Part shown: positions 47,606 through 60,960 of the stretch, one piece after another | Layout: every line of letters begins with the position of its first letter | How positions within the stretch are numbered: position 1 is the stretch's first letter | Origin: Strix aluco | Lineage: Eukaryota; Chordata; Aves; Strigiformes; Strigidae | NCBI RefSeq assembly: GCF_031877795.1 | Contig: NC_133948.1 | Coordinates: 13,004,948-13,068,947 of the forward strand | Reading direction: 5' to 3' | DNA: 64,000 bases | Notes under the pieces: generated by a model | What the model saw: only the letters and a program-made list of their open reading frames with translations | What the model was told of the DNA's origin: nothing | Database searches by the model: none | Translations under genes and position numbers: made by a program

Positions 47606-50600
47606 ATGTGGCTGAGACCATCCGAGGGGCTCAGGAGCTATCAGAGGTACACGCACACAGAGCGCAACGGCACACATTTTGTTCCCTTGGGAAAATCAGC
47701 CAGTGGGAGCCTCGGCTCCTCCGAGCAGCCCCCAGTGCTCCCTGCCTGCCCAGGCAGCTGATCCTGCCTTGGGGATGATGGTGTTGACCATTGTTGCAGG
47801 CAGGCGAGCAGCTCTGAGCACAGAGCCTGCAAAAACCCCTCCCAGCAGGAACCCACGCAGGTGGGACCCCGCTGCCGAAGGGACCCTGCCTTGGGTGACA
47901 GGGCGCTCTGGGGAGGCAGTTCCGTGTCACAGCCAAGCGAAGGTGCAGGCAGCTGAAGGCTGCCCCATCAATCACATCAGCCTCCGCTCACAGAGCCCCT
48001 TTTCTTGAAAGAGTGTCTGCTCCATCTCATATGCACAGCTGACATGCGTGAAACCCTTTGCAGAGTTTATTGATGTACGTTACCTTGGATTTTATGGCAT
48101 AATAAATAACGAGGGAGAGGCAGACACCCAGCCCCTCAACGCCATCTGCACTGCATCACCCACCCTTTGTGGCTTTCCAAACCAGGACTGCAGACAGCAG
48201 CGTCTTCCCGGGGATGTCATGACTCAAACAACCCGCTAGCAATGCGTGTCCAAGGGACAGAAGGTCATGCTCCCAGGCGGGGAGGCCAGGACCTTGTTCC
48301 CTTTCCTATTCAGCAGCCTTTAGTAAACAGGCATCACCAGCTACCAACCAAAAACGTCCTTCCGAGCTGCTTGTTATCTTTGGCATCAAACAGCCAGAGC
48401 CAAACGAGGGGCGTGCTGGCCCGGTGTAGGGTGGTTCTTCTCCAACGTCTGCTGGAGCCGCAGTTCAAGGCTCAGACCCTCTCCATGAAGGTGACAGCCG
48501 TGCCCCTTGCAATACAGACATGCAGCAGCCTCCTGCAGACCAGTGCCCCGCTCCGACCTCGGAGCAGAGGCTGCTGGCAGGCACATCCACTCTCACTTCA
48601 CAGCGCTTGCCAGCAGGATTGGACCTCAGCGGTTTGCTACGCTACAGAGGAGGCTTGGGAGCCACTCGAAGGAGAGATCCGATTAGATAAGAGGGAGCAG
48701 ACAACAGGCCTGTAGCAGAGGGAAGCCACTCCATCTCTGGGAGGCTCAGTTTATCGGTGCAGGTCTCAGGCAGCACCGAGTACCTACCACTGTGCCAGCC
48801 AGCGAGCAGCAAACATCTCATTAGTAACGGTGGGGCTCCTGCTGCTCCGCCAGCCTGCATTGAACCAGCTCCCAACAGGGAATGATATTGCCCCCTGGCA
48901 GCAGATCAAAGGCAAGGCAGGGAGAGGGAGGGAGAACAAACCTGTGGGTGCTGGTCCAGCATCATCCTCAGCTCCTGGAGCACACGGGCTTTGGGCTGTG
49001 TAACCTTGTGGTCTCGTCCCGATGCAATGCCTTAGCTAGATTAATTGCTCCCACCATGGGCAAGAGAAGTCAAGTGGATGCCGTCTCCTTGGCCATTACT
49101 CTGATTTTTCATCCTTTGCCTACTGTGAATAAAAAAAATGACAGCGAGAGTGGCAGCCCCCCAGCCCAGCATCCATTGTCACCATGCAAACACCCAGAAC
49201 GGGGCGAGGAGCACCCATCGCTCGCTGTGCCCTTCACTCTCCAACAAGCCACTGATTTATCTCCAGGTTCCGGAAAGAAGCGTGGCTCGCCAGCAATCCT
49301 TAAGCAAAATAGAGGTACTTCTGCCTTGAGGAAGGGCCAGGTCCTGTGCAGAGCCTGGTGGTGCTCCCTTCTCCTGCAGAGAGGCAGTTCTTGGCTTGGG
49401 TGTTGTCAGAATTGCTTCTGACACAGGTTTGCTTGGATTCAGCTCATTGCCAGAATCACACACCCTCAGCTGGGAAGATAACTCTATTGCCAGGTTTTGG
49501 GGTGTCTCCACTAAAAACAGAAGTGAGGGGAGCACCAGGGCCCAAGGGAAGAGCTACGTTTCAGGAGGCGTTACAGAGGTGGCTTGCAGAAGCTTTGGAT
49601 ACACAGCATCCACACCACCTCCTCCCTCCTCCGGCCAGGCACCACGGCCCCTGGGAGGGCAAGCACAGCTTGCTGGGGAGCAGCTCCAGCTCCTGGGCAG
49701 GATGCTGAGGCTCTGCTTTGCTCAGACATCTCCATGCTTGGTGTTTTCACAGTGGGCTTTTTGACCCTCCAAGTTCTCCTGTCCAAGCCCTGGCTGTCTG
49801 CAAGCACAAACACCAGCTCTTCTGGGCTTTCCAGTCCAGCTAATGTGATGGGGTGAGCACACAGTCTCTATTCTAGATTCCCTTTTAGCTATTTCCCAGA
49901 CCCAGGGGTGGAGATAGTTTTTCATCCCCTTTTACAAGGTGATTAAATGCTGTACTTGTAAAACACTTCATTCTGGGAAACAAATTACATAAAACACACT
50001 CAGTGGGATCTAATACAAACTGACACAATCAGCTAGCAGTGGGGACTCTGCTCCCAGGATTTGCTTTCTAAGGACTGCAAGAAGCTGCCTGGACAGCCTG
50101 CTGGCCCTCCCAGGAGAGGGTCTCCACCAGGCACAGCGCTGAGCTCCAGCTGATCCTGCTCTGTTGGGATCCTGGGGACCTTGGAGCCTGCCCCTCCTCT
50201 GGAGAGAGCTGGATGGCTGCACGCACAGCGCAGGCTTGTCTGGGGGAGGCTTGAGCATCACACAGAGCAGCTCTGGAGGTCCAGCAAATCTGGATCTCCC
50301 GATGTTGCTTATTTTAACACTCACGTGGGTTTTTTGGAGCTCTGCTGTTCCTACTAGCCATGCTGCAGCACTCACACCCCATGCTGGGAGAAGAGCATCT
50401 GGATGGACCTTCACTCATTGCCGTGTTTCCAAGCAGCTTCGGGGATGCTCTACCTGCTCACAGCCTTGACCAGTGCTTACCCCGCAAGAGGCAATGCTAA
50501 CCAGGCAGCTTTCCATGCCTCGAACCACTAACGATGGGTAATGATGCCACTTGCCTGCGGACAGGCCACTCGTCATGGCAGGTGTCAGAAAAAGGAGCTC

Positions 50601-53600
50601 TTACTGCTGGACAGGCTCAAGGATGCTCCAGGGGAAAGCCCTGCAGGCAGGTAACGTGCTGGATTAGGACAGAAACCAACCCAACCTGGAGCCTGCCTTG
50701 GGTTGTTGAAAAAAGGAAGAAAAGAGAAATCAAGATTTCCTGCCCCCGATTTGCTGACTCAATAATGACTCAAGGGGCTAAATTTAGCTGTGGAAGCACT
50801 CAGCAGTGGGGTGAGCGGCTGTTGGCCTCTCCTTAACCTTATCATCAGACCTTTTAAGTAAACCCTTCACCAGCTCAGGAGAGATTCTGCTTGTGCTCCA
50901 AGGGGATTATAAACCGCCTTAGAAAGCTGGAATAAAGCACATGTACGTACAGAGGTACACACACAGCTTTCTGGTGGCGATGCGAGACCTGGGAGTGGAG
51001 AGACAGCACTCGAGTGCATCATGCTTGCTTGGTGGGTTGTCATAGCAACAGGGAATTTTAAAAGCAATTAGGTGTGGGTTCATCTGTATGACACGGGTGG
51101 ATCTCAAAGAGCCCCAGCACTGCAGGCAGCCTGCCGGGGCCGCTGTGGCCAAGGGGCTCCTCTGGTTCAGAGACATGTGGTGGCACTGGCTAAACATCAG
51201 TGGGCAAACCCAAACTGGCTTTGCAAGCCAGGCAGGTGTGGGTAGGAGACAGTTCAACAGCTTGGCCTGGCCTAGGGAGAGGAGAGGCCCTGGAGGGAAA
51301 CACAGAGCTGCGACCCAGGCCTGTATATCTACTAGGCTGCAACGAGGCAGAGTCGAAGACTTTCCGACCAAAGAAAAGTATAAATTTCTAAACAGCAACG
51401 ATATCATCTGCAATACAGCTTGACCCAGCTGCAAGCTAAGCTAGCTCTGTGCTTTAATAAGATTCACTCCTGTAAGGTCAATCATTATATAGCCTCCCAC
51501 AAAACCTTCATCGACCGTTGCCCAGAAAAGCCCAGCCTGGAGAGCAGCTCACATCCCAGATCGCTCAGGGTTCACGCTGAAGCAGCATGTGATCCAGAGA
51601 GCTGCTCCTCACTCCTCTCCAGCCCCAGGGCAGGAGCCAAGGGAGCCCTGAGCCACCCACATTTCCCCAGTGCTGCTGCTGGGACCCTTGGCCATGGCAG
51701 AAATGGAGACAGATTCACACACACTCACTGTCACATGGGCTGGAGGCATCAACCCTTCTCCACAGATAACAACAACACATGCTCTGCTTTTCCAATTCCA
51801 ATAGCATTGCTAAGAGATTTTTTCTTTTCCTTTTTTTTTTTTTCATATGCTAAAAATCAGTTCCTCCTCCTCACTGCTAGAAATTCCTCCAAAGTTTCTC
51901 ATCACATCTTTTCACTTCCCTTCACAATTTCTACATTTTCCAGGCTCCATACTGGATGAAGCACTGTTGATTCCCAGCTTCCCCCATCACTTTCCACTTA
52001 TTTTTCCACATTTTCTGCTCACAGTGGCCACTCTGGCCAGGACACATGCTCTGGCACTCACTTCTCTAGCTGGGGACATTCCCCTTTGCATCAGACAGCT
52101 TCCAGGAGGCCCTGAGAGCTGCAGAAGCGTGGGCGATGATGTGTTCATGCCTTGCTTTAGCATCCAACCTCTCCTTTTATTTATGGGCTAGAGAAGGGGT
52201 TGTAGCATTTACCAGAGACAGGGCTGGGTAGCAGAATTTTGGCTTCTTCCTCCTAGTCTGGCAAGAGAGGAGGGTAACGTACATCTGTGGAGGGGAGATA
52301 AGGTAATCGGGCACCTCAAACGCCTGGGATCTTATTAAAGGAGAGCTGGCTGGCAAGATCCTATCGCTACACAGAAATATCTGCAACTTTATCCTCGACT
52401 GTAACATGAACCAAAACAAATCGAATGAGCAGGGCAGTCAGGTTGGGCTCTCCTGCAAGGCAGGACAGGCAGGGAGCGAGGGGAGGCTGCTCCTGACACA
52501 GCTGGGTCTGCAGCAGCCCAGCAAGGAGTAGAGATGGCTCAGCCAAAGTGATAAGGGAGCTCCCAGTGCGTGGTGAGGTTGGGCCGTTACATCAACGAGG
52601 CAGGATGCTGCTGTGGGGGGTATGTGCAGGGACTAGACACCTTGCTGAGGGGCAAGAGATGGGATTCAGCCTTGTGTACCGAAAGGTGTGCAGCCCGAGG
52701 GAGCTCCTGACCAAGCAGATGCCTGACAGCCAGTTTTAACCCGGCTCACAGAAGTGCCTCTCTCCGAGGACCTTAAGGACCCCGAGTCACACTGTCCCCC
52801 CAGGGCTGGCCAGTGTTGCTGCTGATGGATAAACGTGCAGCAGCTCAAGCCACTCTGACTCCTAATGTAGGCAGCAGAGCCCACTGCTGCCACCCGTGAT
52901 CCTGGGAGCGCATGGGGAGCCCGAGGTGAGTTTTAAACCCACTGGTCCCACATTCATTCAGGGATATGGGAGACAGGGACAGCTCTTGGACAGCCAGCAT
53001 CTCCCCTGTCATGGTCCCACCTCCCAGCCCTCCAGACTGATCAGCTCAGTCCCACCTCCTCTCAAAGGGCTGTCAGCCCGGCAGGTACAGCTGGACAACC
53101 GTGCCCAAGTGTTTTTCCACCCCACGCTGTTTCCCCAGGGACAGCATGGTTGGTTTGCCAAGGTTTGTTCCCACCTTTCTGCTCCAGCCATGACAGAGAG
53201 AAATGGGCACCACAGGCAGCTGATAAGCAGCGACATGGAGCCAGGTCTTGCCCTGGCAAAGCCTGGAACAACTTGCACACAGGTGAAGCTCAGATTTCCA
53301 GCTCCTTTCCTTCTGCCCAGGCAGTGTGTCCTGACACCTGGGAGCCCGATTTATCTCAGAACCCATCATGTGCAGCTTGTTCCTCTTGGGAAAAAGCACG
53401 AGGCAGGCAGCAGTGCCAACAAACACTGTTTGTGCCAGTCACAGCCAAGAGGAGCCAAGGTGGGAGGACCCAGTGCCACAGGCTCCTTTCTGCCAGGACA
53501 AAGCTTGCTTTGACCCCACAGCGATTTGGGGAAGGGCTTTCAGGGGGAAGTTAAAGCCTCACCAAGGCTCATGGGGCAGGGACAGGTGCAAACAACATCC

Positions 53601-56600
53601 CAAGCAGTTAATTATAGCACTCCTCTTGTCAGATTAAACTTCACAAAAGCCACATGAATAATAGCAATAAATTCTCCCCACCCTTCAAAAGGGAGGACAG
53701 GTGAGCAGGGGCCTGCTTCGAGCCCTCCTGGGAAGCAAAAGAGGATGCAGCCTCCAGGGCCCCACCATGCCCCCACCAAACAGCCTGCCAGCTCACGGCA
53801 CAGAGCAGCCTTCGCCTGAGTCACAGGGGTAGCAGGGGCCTCGGTGCCACCTCCCACCCAGCCACAGGAACAAAAGGAACCTCGTCATCCTCCCTTGCAC
53901 GGCGTGTGCTGGCAGGAGGTGCCTCTGCTGCCGGCAACGAGCTCTGCCCTCCCCACTGTTCTGGGGGAAGGGGAGCAAACAAATCGAGCCCCCGCAGCCA
54001 GGCGCGTGGGCAGGGCATGACAGCACCTCACCCATGGGTGGGCTCTGCTCCGAGGGGAAAGCTTCCCAGCAGCGTTTGGGAACGAGACTGTGCAGGCTAA
54101 GAGAGCACGGGGAGAGGAGTGCTGGGCTTGTAGCACCAGAGATGGGAGAACAGGCCAAGCACCACAGCAGGGAGCCAACACGGACATCGGTGGAAGGACC
54201 ATCATGTCCATGCAGGGTAGCTGAGAGCTGCACATCACTTGAGGGACAGACACAGCGGCTAAGAGTTAACCAAGAGCAGCAATATTTAGGGAAAAGTAGG
54301 CATGGGGAGGCAGGCCCAGATACACCAAAGCAATGGATGCAAAAAAGCTTCCATCAGCTCCTCTCACCCTCTGTAAACACCACCCTGGGAGAACCATGCT
54401 CCCCTGCACACCGTGCTGGCGATCACAGCCTGCCCAAACCAGCCCTACTCCAGCAGGGCAAGAAAGCATCCAACACAGGGGGCAAACACAGAGCCAGGAA
54501 AGTATAATGCATCAAACCAGCCAAAGTGTGTTATCTGCTGGTGTCTGTGTTCCCTCGCTGAGGCTGACAGCCCACGCGCTGCCAGGACAACTCCTAGATA
54601 GCAAGGCCAGTGTTGACCAACCTACCCTGAGAAGCAGCCCTGCAGCTTGAGATAATATCTTGTGCTTCTCAAGGTAGAATGATTAAGAGGGCAGGAGCCT
54701 CATTTAAAGCAGCCCTGCTGCTTCTGGGCACCACAACTCCTCACCCAGAGATAGCTCGGGCATCGCTGCATCCCACTGCAGTGGAGGCAAGGAAGCCTCT
54801 TGGGGTGACACAGAGACCTGGAAACCTTCAGACGATGCGGAAGGAAGACGTTACCGCCCATTACCTGCAACTGAAAATATGCTACCTGATTTATCCAGGG
54901 CAAATAACGCTTGTCAAGAGCGACATACTCGCTGAACTGCTGTATTGGTCAGTCTGCAAAGTGCTGCTGCAGAAGTAATATGTAGCAGTTCTGACCCAAG
55001 CTCTCAGATGCTGATTGGAAAAGGAAGGAGACAAAAGTGCTGACAAGCCAGCCTCATCTATAGTAAGCAAGAACAAGGGCTGACATACAGCTTAACCAAC
55101 ATACTAACACAATGAAGGAATGAAAAAAGCTCAGGGGATTAAGGAAGCAGTCTGTTTCCCTTATAATTTATAAACATCCAGAATGCGATGCTCTTGGACT
55201 TAATATCACCAGTATGTGCCAAGGTAAAGGGGATGAACCCTCCAATCTGCACCCAGATCGTCAGCTTGCCTACACTGCTTTAGACAAGGAAAGGTGGCAG
55301 AACTTAGATGAAATAATGGAAAGAGGCATACCAAAGGGCCAGGGCTATGCCATAGTGGGCCGGATCAGGCTGTCACCATAGCAAGTTGAGTAGACTATCG
55401 AGCTGCAGGTACCTCTCAGCACCCAGCAGGCCTGGGATTCCCTGGACAGGTCCCAGGGCAAGCGCCAGCAAGCCAGCTAATTGTATGGAGTTTCTCTGCA
55501 AATTCTGGCTCATAATAAGTGAGTGTGTTCTGTAAAAACCTTCTTGAACCAGCTGTGTCATGCAAACGTCCTCAGGAGTCAAGGTGCTTCGCAAGATCAG
55601 TGTGAAACTGAAACTAGAGGCTCCTCTGGAGGCAAGACCCCACCTGGAAGCACTGACCTTATGAGGAAGAGGAGATATCCAGGCAGGAGCAGCACAGGAC
55701 CATCACCCCATGTCAAACCTCTTTCATTAGCTGCAAGAAGGGCCTGTCAGGAGATTTGGTATCACATGAAGAGCCGTGGGTCTGTTCCCATGGTCAACAG
55801 GAAAGCAACATATGGAAGATCCATCTTGCAGTGAATTCAGATGAGATTGTATCTCATCGCACATCCCTCTGCCTGCCTTCCCATGGCGGTGATTTCTCTT
55901 CTGTGGTTAGCAAATATCACTGACCGTAGAACTCCACCTCTGCAGGCAGATGGCTTTTTGTCTTCAGAGCAGCACGCTAATAGGGAAGCGGTGGGGACAG
56001 ATGCTCCTGCCTTCCCACGTTAAGCGAGAGCTTCAGCTCCAGGATGGCAGCATCAGCAGCGCTCGCTTGCCTTGGCACTGAAAGCCACCGAAGGCAGCAG
56101 GAGGCAGCAGTGGAGGCAACTTTGGCAGTAGGTGCTGGGAAATGAACTCCACGTTCATTCCCATACGGCCACAGCCGATCGCTGCTGTCAGCCGTGGCTT
56201 ATTGAAATGGGTTCCCCTGTGCGGGGCCACAGCTGGCCCAGCCCCTGCTGTAAGAGGGGACCAGGGACGTTCAGGCATCCAGGGACAGCAGCAGGTACAG
56301 GGTGGCAGGAGAACACGGTTATGGCTTGGTAATGAGTTTTGCATTGTGCTGCATTAACCCAGACTAAATTATCTTTTACGCTGCTATGCTTCAGTTAATA
56401 GAATAAATAATATAACCGGCAAGTAGCAGCAGATAACTTCTTCCTTTGGATAGCTGTCAAGGGAAAATAGACCCTTTTATTTCATCCCCTCTGCTGCTGA
56501 CATGAGGGCAGGTTTCCAGATACCCCAGGTGCTGCCGCGTTCAGCATGTGTCACAAGAACCAGAACAGCCGTCCTGGCTGGGTGGAAAGGAACAGCCAGT

Positions 56601-57533
56601 GCTCCTAATGGAGCTCCTAGCTGGTTAGGGAAAGAGACGTCTATTTAAAGGAGTCAGAGCCTTTTTAAGTTACCTTCCTTTAAAAGGAAAAAAGCCCACC
56701 TAAATATATCTTATCAGAATTAGAGCTTTTAACCTGTTTGCCTCCTGTCCAGTGTGCCAAGAGCTGTTTCTCTGGAAATGGCAACGTTAGCTAATTGCTG
56801 TTTGCAGTCTTTCCTCCTACAGAGCAGAGCAGCAGCCTGGGCATGCCCGCTCCCTTCCCTGACAGCTCTCTGCAGAACAGGCTTTCCAAGCCATCAGCAG
56901 GCATGGGGCTGTTGCCTGCTCTCTGGAGCAAACCACACATGGGTCCAGAGGCAGAGGAGGGACAGATGAACTTTCCCCATCACTCCCTGATCACTCACCC
57001 TCTCCAAAACCATGGGCATGATCTGGAGAGAGCCGCAGCAGCCCTGCCTCTGGGGCCAGGGTTCCGCCAGCATCTGTGGGGCAGCCCAGGGTTGTGCATC
57101 TCAGGGGAACTGACTTTTTGCTGTGCTGAGGGGCCAGTTCCCGTGCCTGGAGAAGATCCGTAGGGGAAAGCAGCGCAGGCAGCCAGCAAATCCCTGCCTC
57201 TCCCAGTGCAGAAGGGCCAGCACGCTGTGTTAGCACACAGCTCCCAGTACCCTGGGATGCCTACCTGACCCTCCCTACAGAGGGACAGGCTCTGGCCCCC
57301 TTCTCACAGCAGCATGCAGACTGATAAACAGTTTTTTCTCCCCAGTTTTCTCCCTAGACAAGCAAGATTTAAACCAGAAGCATTTCCCTGCAGAAGCCAC
57401 CCTAGGGTGGGTGCAAAGGGAAAACTGCTGGGGACTGACAGATCCAGTGGAGCTCAGGGGACCCTCCAGCAGAGGGACGAGCCTGCAGCCTTCGATACAG
57501 GTGAGGAGTGAAGGTAGAAATGTAAACAGGGGG
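47606..57533. other. Upstream flank of SRRM4, 47.6-57.5 kb
   Basis: No coding exon is recognisable. It has a T13 run at 51,831-51,843, a possible old repeat at about 54,980-55,720 (annotated), and AT-rich islands at 56,330-56,480 and 56,640-56,760, the second with a TTCCTTT-A-AAAGGAA palindrome at 56,675-56,689. Confidence 0.8.
54980..55720. mobile_element. Possible degraded LTR-like or other old repeat
   Basis: The block is lower in GC than its flanks and starts TGTAGCAGTTCTGACCC. It has a TATAA-type stretch near 55,162 (CTTATAATTTATAAAC) and a later TAATAAGTGAG segment. The layout loosely resembles a solo LTR, but I cannot identify a family or clear TG…CA ends with target duplication, so this is a weak call. 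Confidence 0.18.
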
Positions 57534-58787
57534 AAATCACATCTGATTTAGTGTTGGGCAGATGCATACTTTTGCCTAGGCTAGCGAGAAGAGCAGGTTG
57601 TCAGAAGACAGAACAGGCATTTCAGTGACAGCTATCTGTAAGGGTTTCTTTTTTAAAGTAATTGCTACGCCTCAGGAGAAAAAAAAAAAAAAGGCCTTAT
57701 CATGAGCCAAGATAATTTTCCTTCAAAAAATCCTTGAGGTTCGCCGTTTCCATCGAGCTCTGCAGAGGAGAGCACTCTTCTCCCAGACAGCAGCCTGGGC
57801 TGTGGAAGCCACTTTCTGGGAAGGCTGGGGAGGAACGTGGCACGGCACTGCCCTCTTTGGGTACCTCCGCCCGCTGATCCCAGCCTCACCGCTGGGCTTG
57901 GCTCAGACGTGGCGTACAGCTGGATCTTTGCTTCGTCTGCTGGTACACAAGCGACCTTGTTCCCCACAGAGGTGAGGTTGGAGATGCACATGCACAGCAG
58001 ATGTTTGCTCCAGCAGCCTCACCCTTACTAACTGATGGCTAAGAGATCCCCTCCTCCCCCCCAGCTCACCCAAACCCCACTTGCATCCAAGCTGCTACTG
58101 TGCTGAGCCTCGACACCACTGCTGCGGGGATCTGCTCTCGGTGGGAGAGTGCCCAGAGCAGAGCCAGGCTCCCTGTCTGCATCCCCAGCCCTGGGTGGCA
58201 GTCAGGACCCCAGCAGAGCACTGGGTAAGAGCACACGTCCCTTTTGCTGGCCCCGTGTACACAAAGCAGCTGGTGTTCTGCCAAAATGACTGCTGAGGCT
58301 TGGGGTGCCTGTACAGGAGCTGCAAAGCACTGCTCAGATGGACAAAAGGCTGCCAAGATCAGAAAATCCCCGAGCTGCAGAGGGGCAGCAAACTGAGTTT
58401 CTGGTATTGCAAGAAGGAGAAAAGCTTTAGGTCCTCTCATCTTGTGCAAACTGTGGTCACACTCCTGTCATCACAGTCGTGACAGCCGCACTCTCACTTT
58501 GAGAACACCACATGGTAAGAAGATGGAGCAGCACAAGTTGCATCTACACCAGCAATATCCAGGCTTCCCTCCACCCTGCATCCTCCCAGCCCAGCCGGGA
58601 GAGGATTTCACACCAGCAAAGGAAAACTTCACAGAAGTGGCAGAACTGAGGATCAGCGTGCATCCTTCACACATTCCCTTGTTCCCATAGGACTAGGGCA
58701 CATGCTTTGGACTTTTTGTGAAACACAAGGAAGCATCATTAGGAGAATAAAATAAGTACCTTAAAAAAAAAAAAAAATCACATCTGA
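57534..58787 (+). mobile_element. Candidate processed retrocopy with poly(A) tail and 13-bp target-site duplication
   Basis: AAATCACATCTGA is present at 57,534-57,546 and again at 58,775-58,787, directly after a run of 15 A (58,763-58,777). An AATAAA signal (58,746-58,751) lies 11 nt before the tail. Signal, tail and duplication together are the hallmark of an mRNA-type copy inserted by a LINE machinery. The roughly 1.2-kb body has no recognisable protein reading frame, so the parent could be a 3'UTR, a lncRNA or a decayed gene. Three tail bases overlap the duplication. Confidence 0.6.
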
Positions 58788-60066
58788 AAGCCCTGACCTG
58801 CAGGCACATGCCCTGACTGCTGAGGGAAGACCTGTCAGACCCAGACTACAACATGGATCATTTGCAAGAGGAGCCATCCAGACCTCCCTGCTTCACCCTG
58901 CCATAAACTCCTCACACAAACCCCAAGGAGAGCAGAGACCAGGTGTCTGGAGAAGCAGGGGGTGCAGGAAAGGGACCTTTCGAGAAGGCTTTGCCACCTT
59001 GGGAGGGGTACCTGGAGCCTGAAGACTGGTCACTGATCCATCTCCTCTGTAGATAATGGTTAATAAAGACTTGGTTCATTTAATAGCCTCAAAGGACTCT
59101 GCACCACAAGGTACAAGAAGTTTAACACTTCCAACCAGTTTAGCAAAGCCCACAGCAAGGAAGGGTAATTAACTGGAGAGTGAAGCTGCAGCAGGACTGA
59201 CATCCTGGATATTCCAACGACAGCTGGAGAAGGAATAGAGCCCAGGCACGGAACTGAGCAGGGGAGGGAAAGGCAAACTGTAGGTTCGTTCACTATTCCC
59301 AGGAGGGAGAGAGAACAGGGAAGGAGGGACTGTGCCCAGGAACAGCATTGGAAATACTGCTGAGAGGGAGCAGGAATTTTAGAAACACGTGTCTACAAAC
59401 CAACCTAAATACAAGCACAATAAGAATAATGAACAGCTTGCTGCAGAGCTACAAACACTGCAGCTATTTTTAGTTATGTAAAAAGACCCCAAATTATAGG
59501 CAGGATTGCTGTGAGACTTTGGGAGAGAAACAGATCCAACACCATCACACTTCCCTCAAGGCCAAGGGAAACCTTAGGAAAACAATGATGGAGGAAATAC
59601 TCAATTTAGGCAATTTAAGTGGAAAGCAACTCTCCAAACCCCAAACTCACCCCATGGGACTTCATCTTCTACCGTCTTGGCTGCCCCAAGCTCTTCACAG
59701 CTCTCCTGAGAAGCAGTCTTGTTTTCCTGGAGGAGATGGTCAGCTGCAAGGACAGGCATCTGCCTCCACTCTGCCAGGACATTTGCTCAAGGGGCCATGG
59801 AGCCAAAGGCTTCAGTTCTGCCACCAGTTGCTTGTATCCGCAATAAACTGCGGAGCTACTTCCTTTTTTTCTCCTGTATATGAAAAGGACTTGGCAAACT
59901 GATTGCAAAAATATAGGGTAGAAAGAACAGCCAGGGGCATGGTGGAGACAAGAGTGGAGGATGGAGGAGAGACCAGCAGGTTGCTTGGTCACTGCAGATC
60001 TCACCTACATGTGGCCATAAGGAAGGGGATGTGTTACAGTGATGGGCAACAGTAATGCTGACATGT

Positions 60067-60104
60067 TGTCCTGGTTTCGGCTGGGATAGAGTTAATTTTC
60101 TCCT
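60067..60104 (+). mobile_element. Short fragment resembling the 5' end of a bird ERV-type LTR
   Basis: The stretch beginning TGTCCTGGTTTCGGCTGGG and running into ATAGAGTTAATTTTCT matches, from memory, the first bases of an LTR common in neoavian genomes. The match fades after about 38 bp, so the copy is truncated or the similarity is partial. No viral coding sequence is present. Confidence 0.45.
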
Positions 60105-60519
60105 TAATCTGGGAGGATGGGATTTTTCCAGCTACCTAAGAAGCAAGCAATGACTTTCATTGAAAGAATTCCCTTAGGATTGAAAGGAAATGCCCAGGGA
60201 GGAAGAAATCCATCCACCTCCCACGCACCACTCCAACGAGGCAGGTCCACTGCCATTCACAGAACAACCCCTTCAGTCTGCTCCAGGGCTCAGGGATCCC
60301 ACTGGGAGACAACATACACATCCATATGCAACCATGTCCCTTCAGTTTGAGTCAGACTTCTGGACGGGTAATGCTACTTCAGCTGTGTTCTGCTCTAGCC
60401 CCTCTCAGCTGCGGGTCTGGCCAGGCTTTCCGAGGGGGAAAGCTGCCTGCCTTTGAGCTGCATTTGGATGAAGGCTATTTTTGGGCTCTTTGCTGGCACA
60501 CACCACCACTTTAAACGAT

Positions 60520-60960
60520 CGTCTCCGAGGTTAATTAGATGAGATTCTTCGTCAAGGTCTCTGAAGAAGCAGGATTTCCTTTTCTACGCATTAAGCCCTT
60601 TTATTAACACTCCGATAGATCTCAACATCGCAGTGCCCCCGCGACACTACCCATCATACTGCTGGCAATAACAGCGGGTCTATTGCAGGAGATTAGGGGT
60701 GAGCTACAGAGAATTGTGAACAGCAGAGAAAGCAATAAGAGCAGAACAAGTTTAGAAATTGTCAGCTATAGCGGCAACCCCAGAAGTCACAACCGTGCTC
60801 GTGCCCACAGCAATCAGCCCAGTGCTGCAAGAATATCACACGATATTAGAGTCACTGCTGCTCGCAGCAATCTCTCCAGCTTGTACCCCTACAAATTTCA
60901 CAGGGACGAGAGATGTCTCGGAGCTCTAAGAGGCACCACAAAAAGAGGACAGTGTTCTCA
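60520..60960. promoter_or_regulatory. Low-GC block retaining CpGs, candidate regulatory element
   Basis: It has GGTTAATTAGATG near 60,530, many isolated CpGs in otherwise AT-leaning sequence, and an AATATC-ACAC-GATATT inverted pair (60,832-60,847). The style matches the other candidate islands. Confidence 0.3.
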
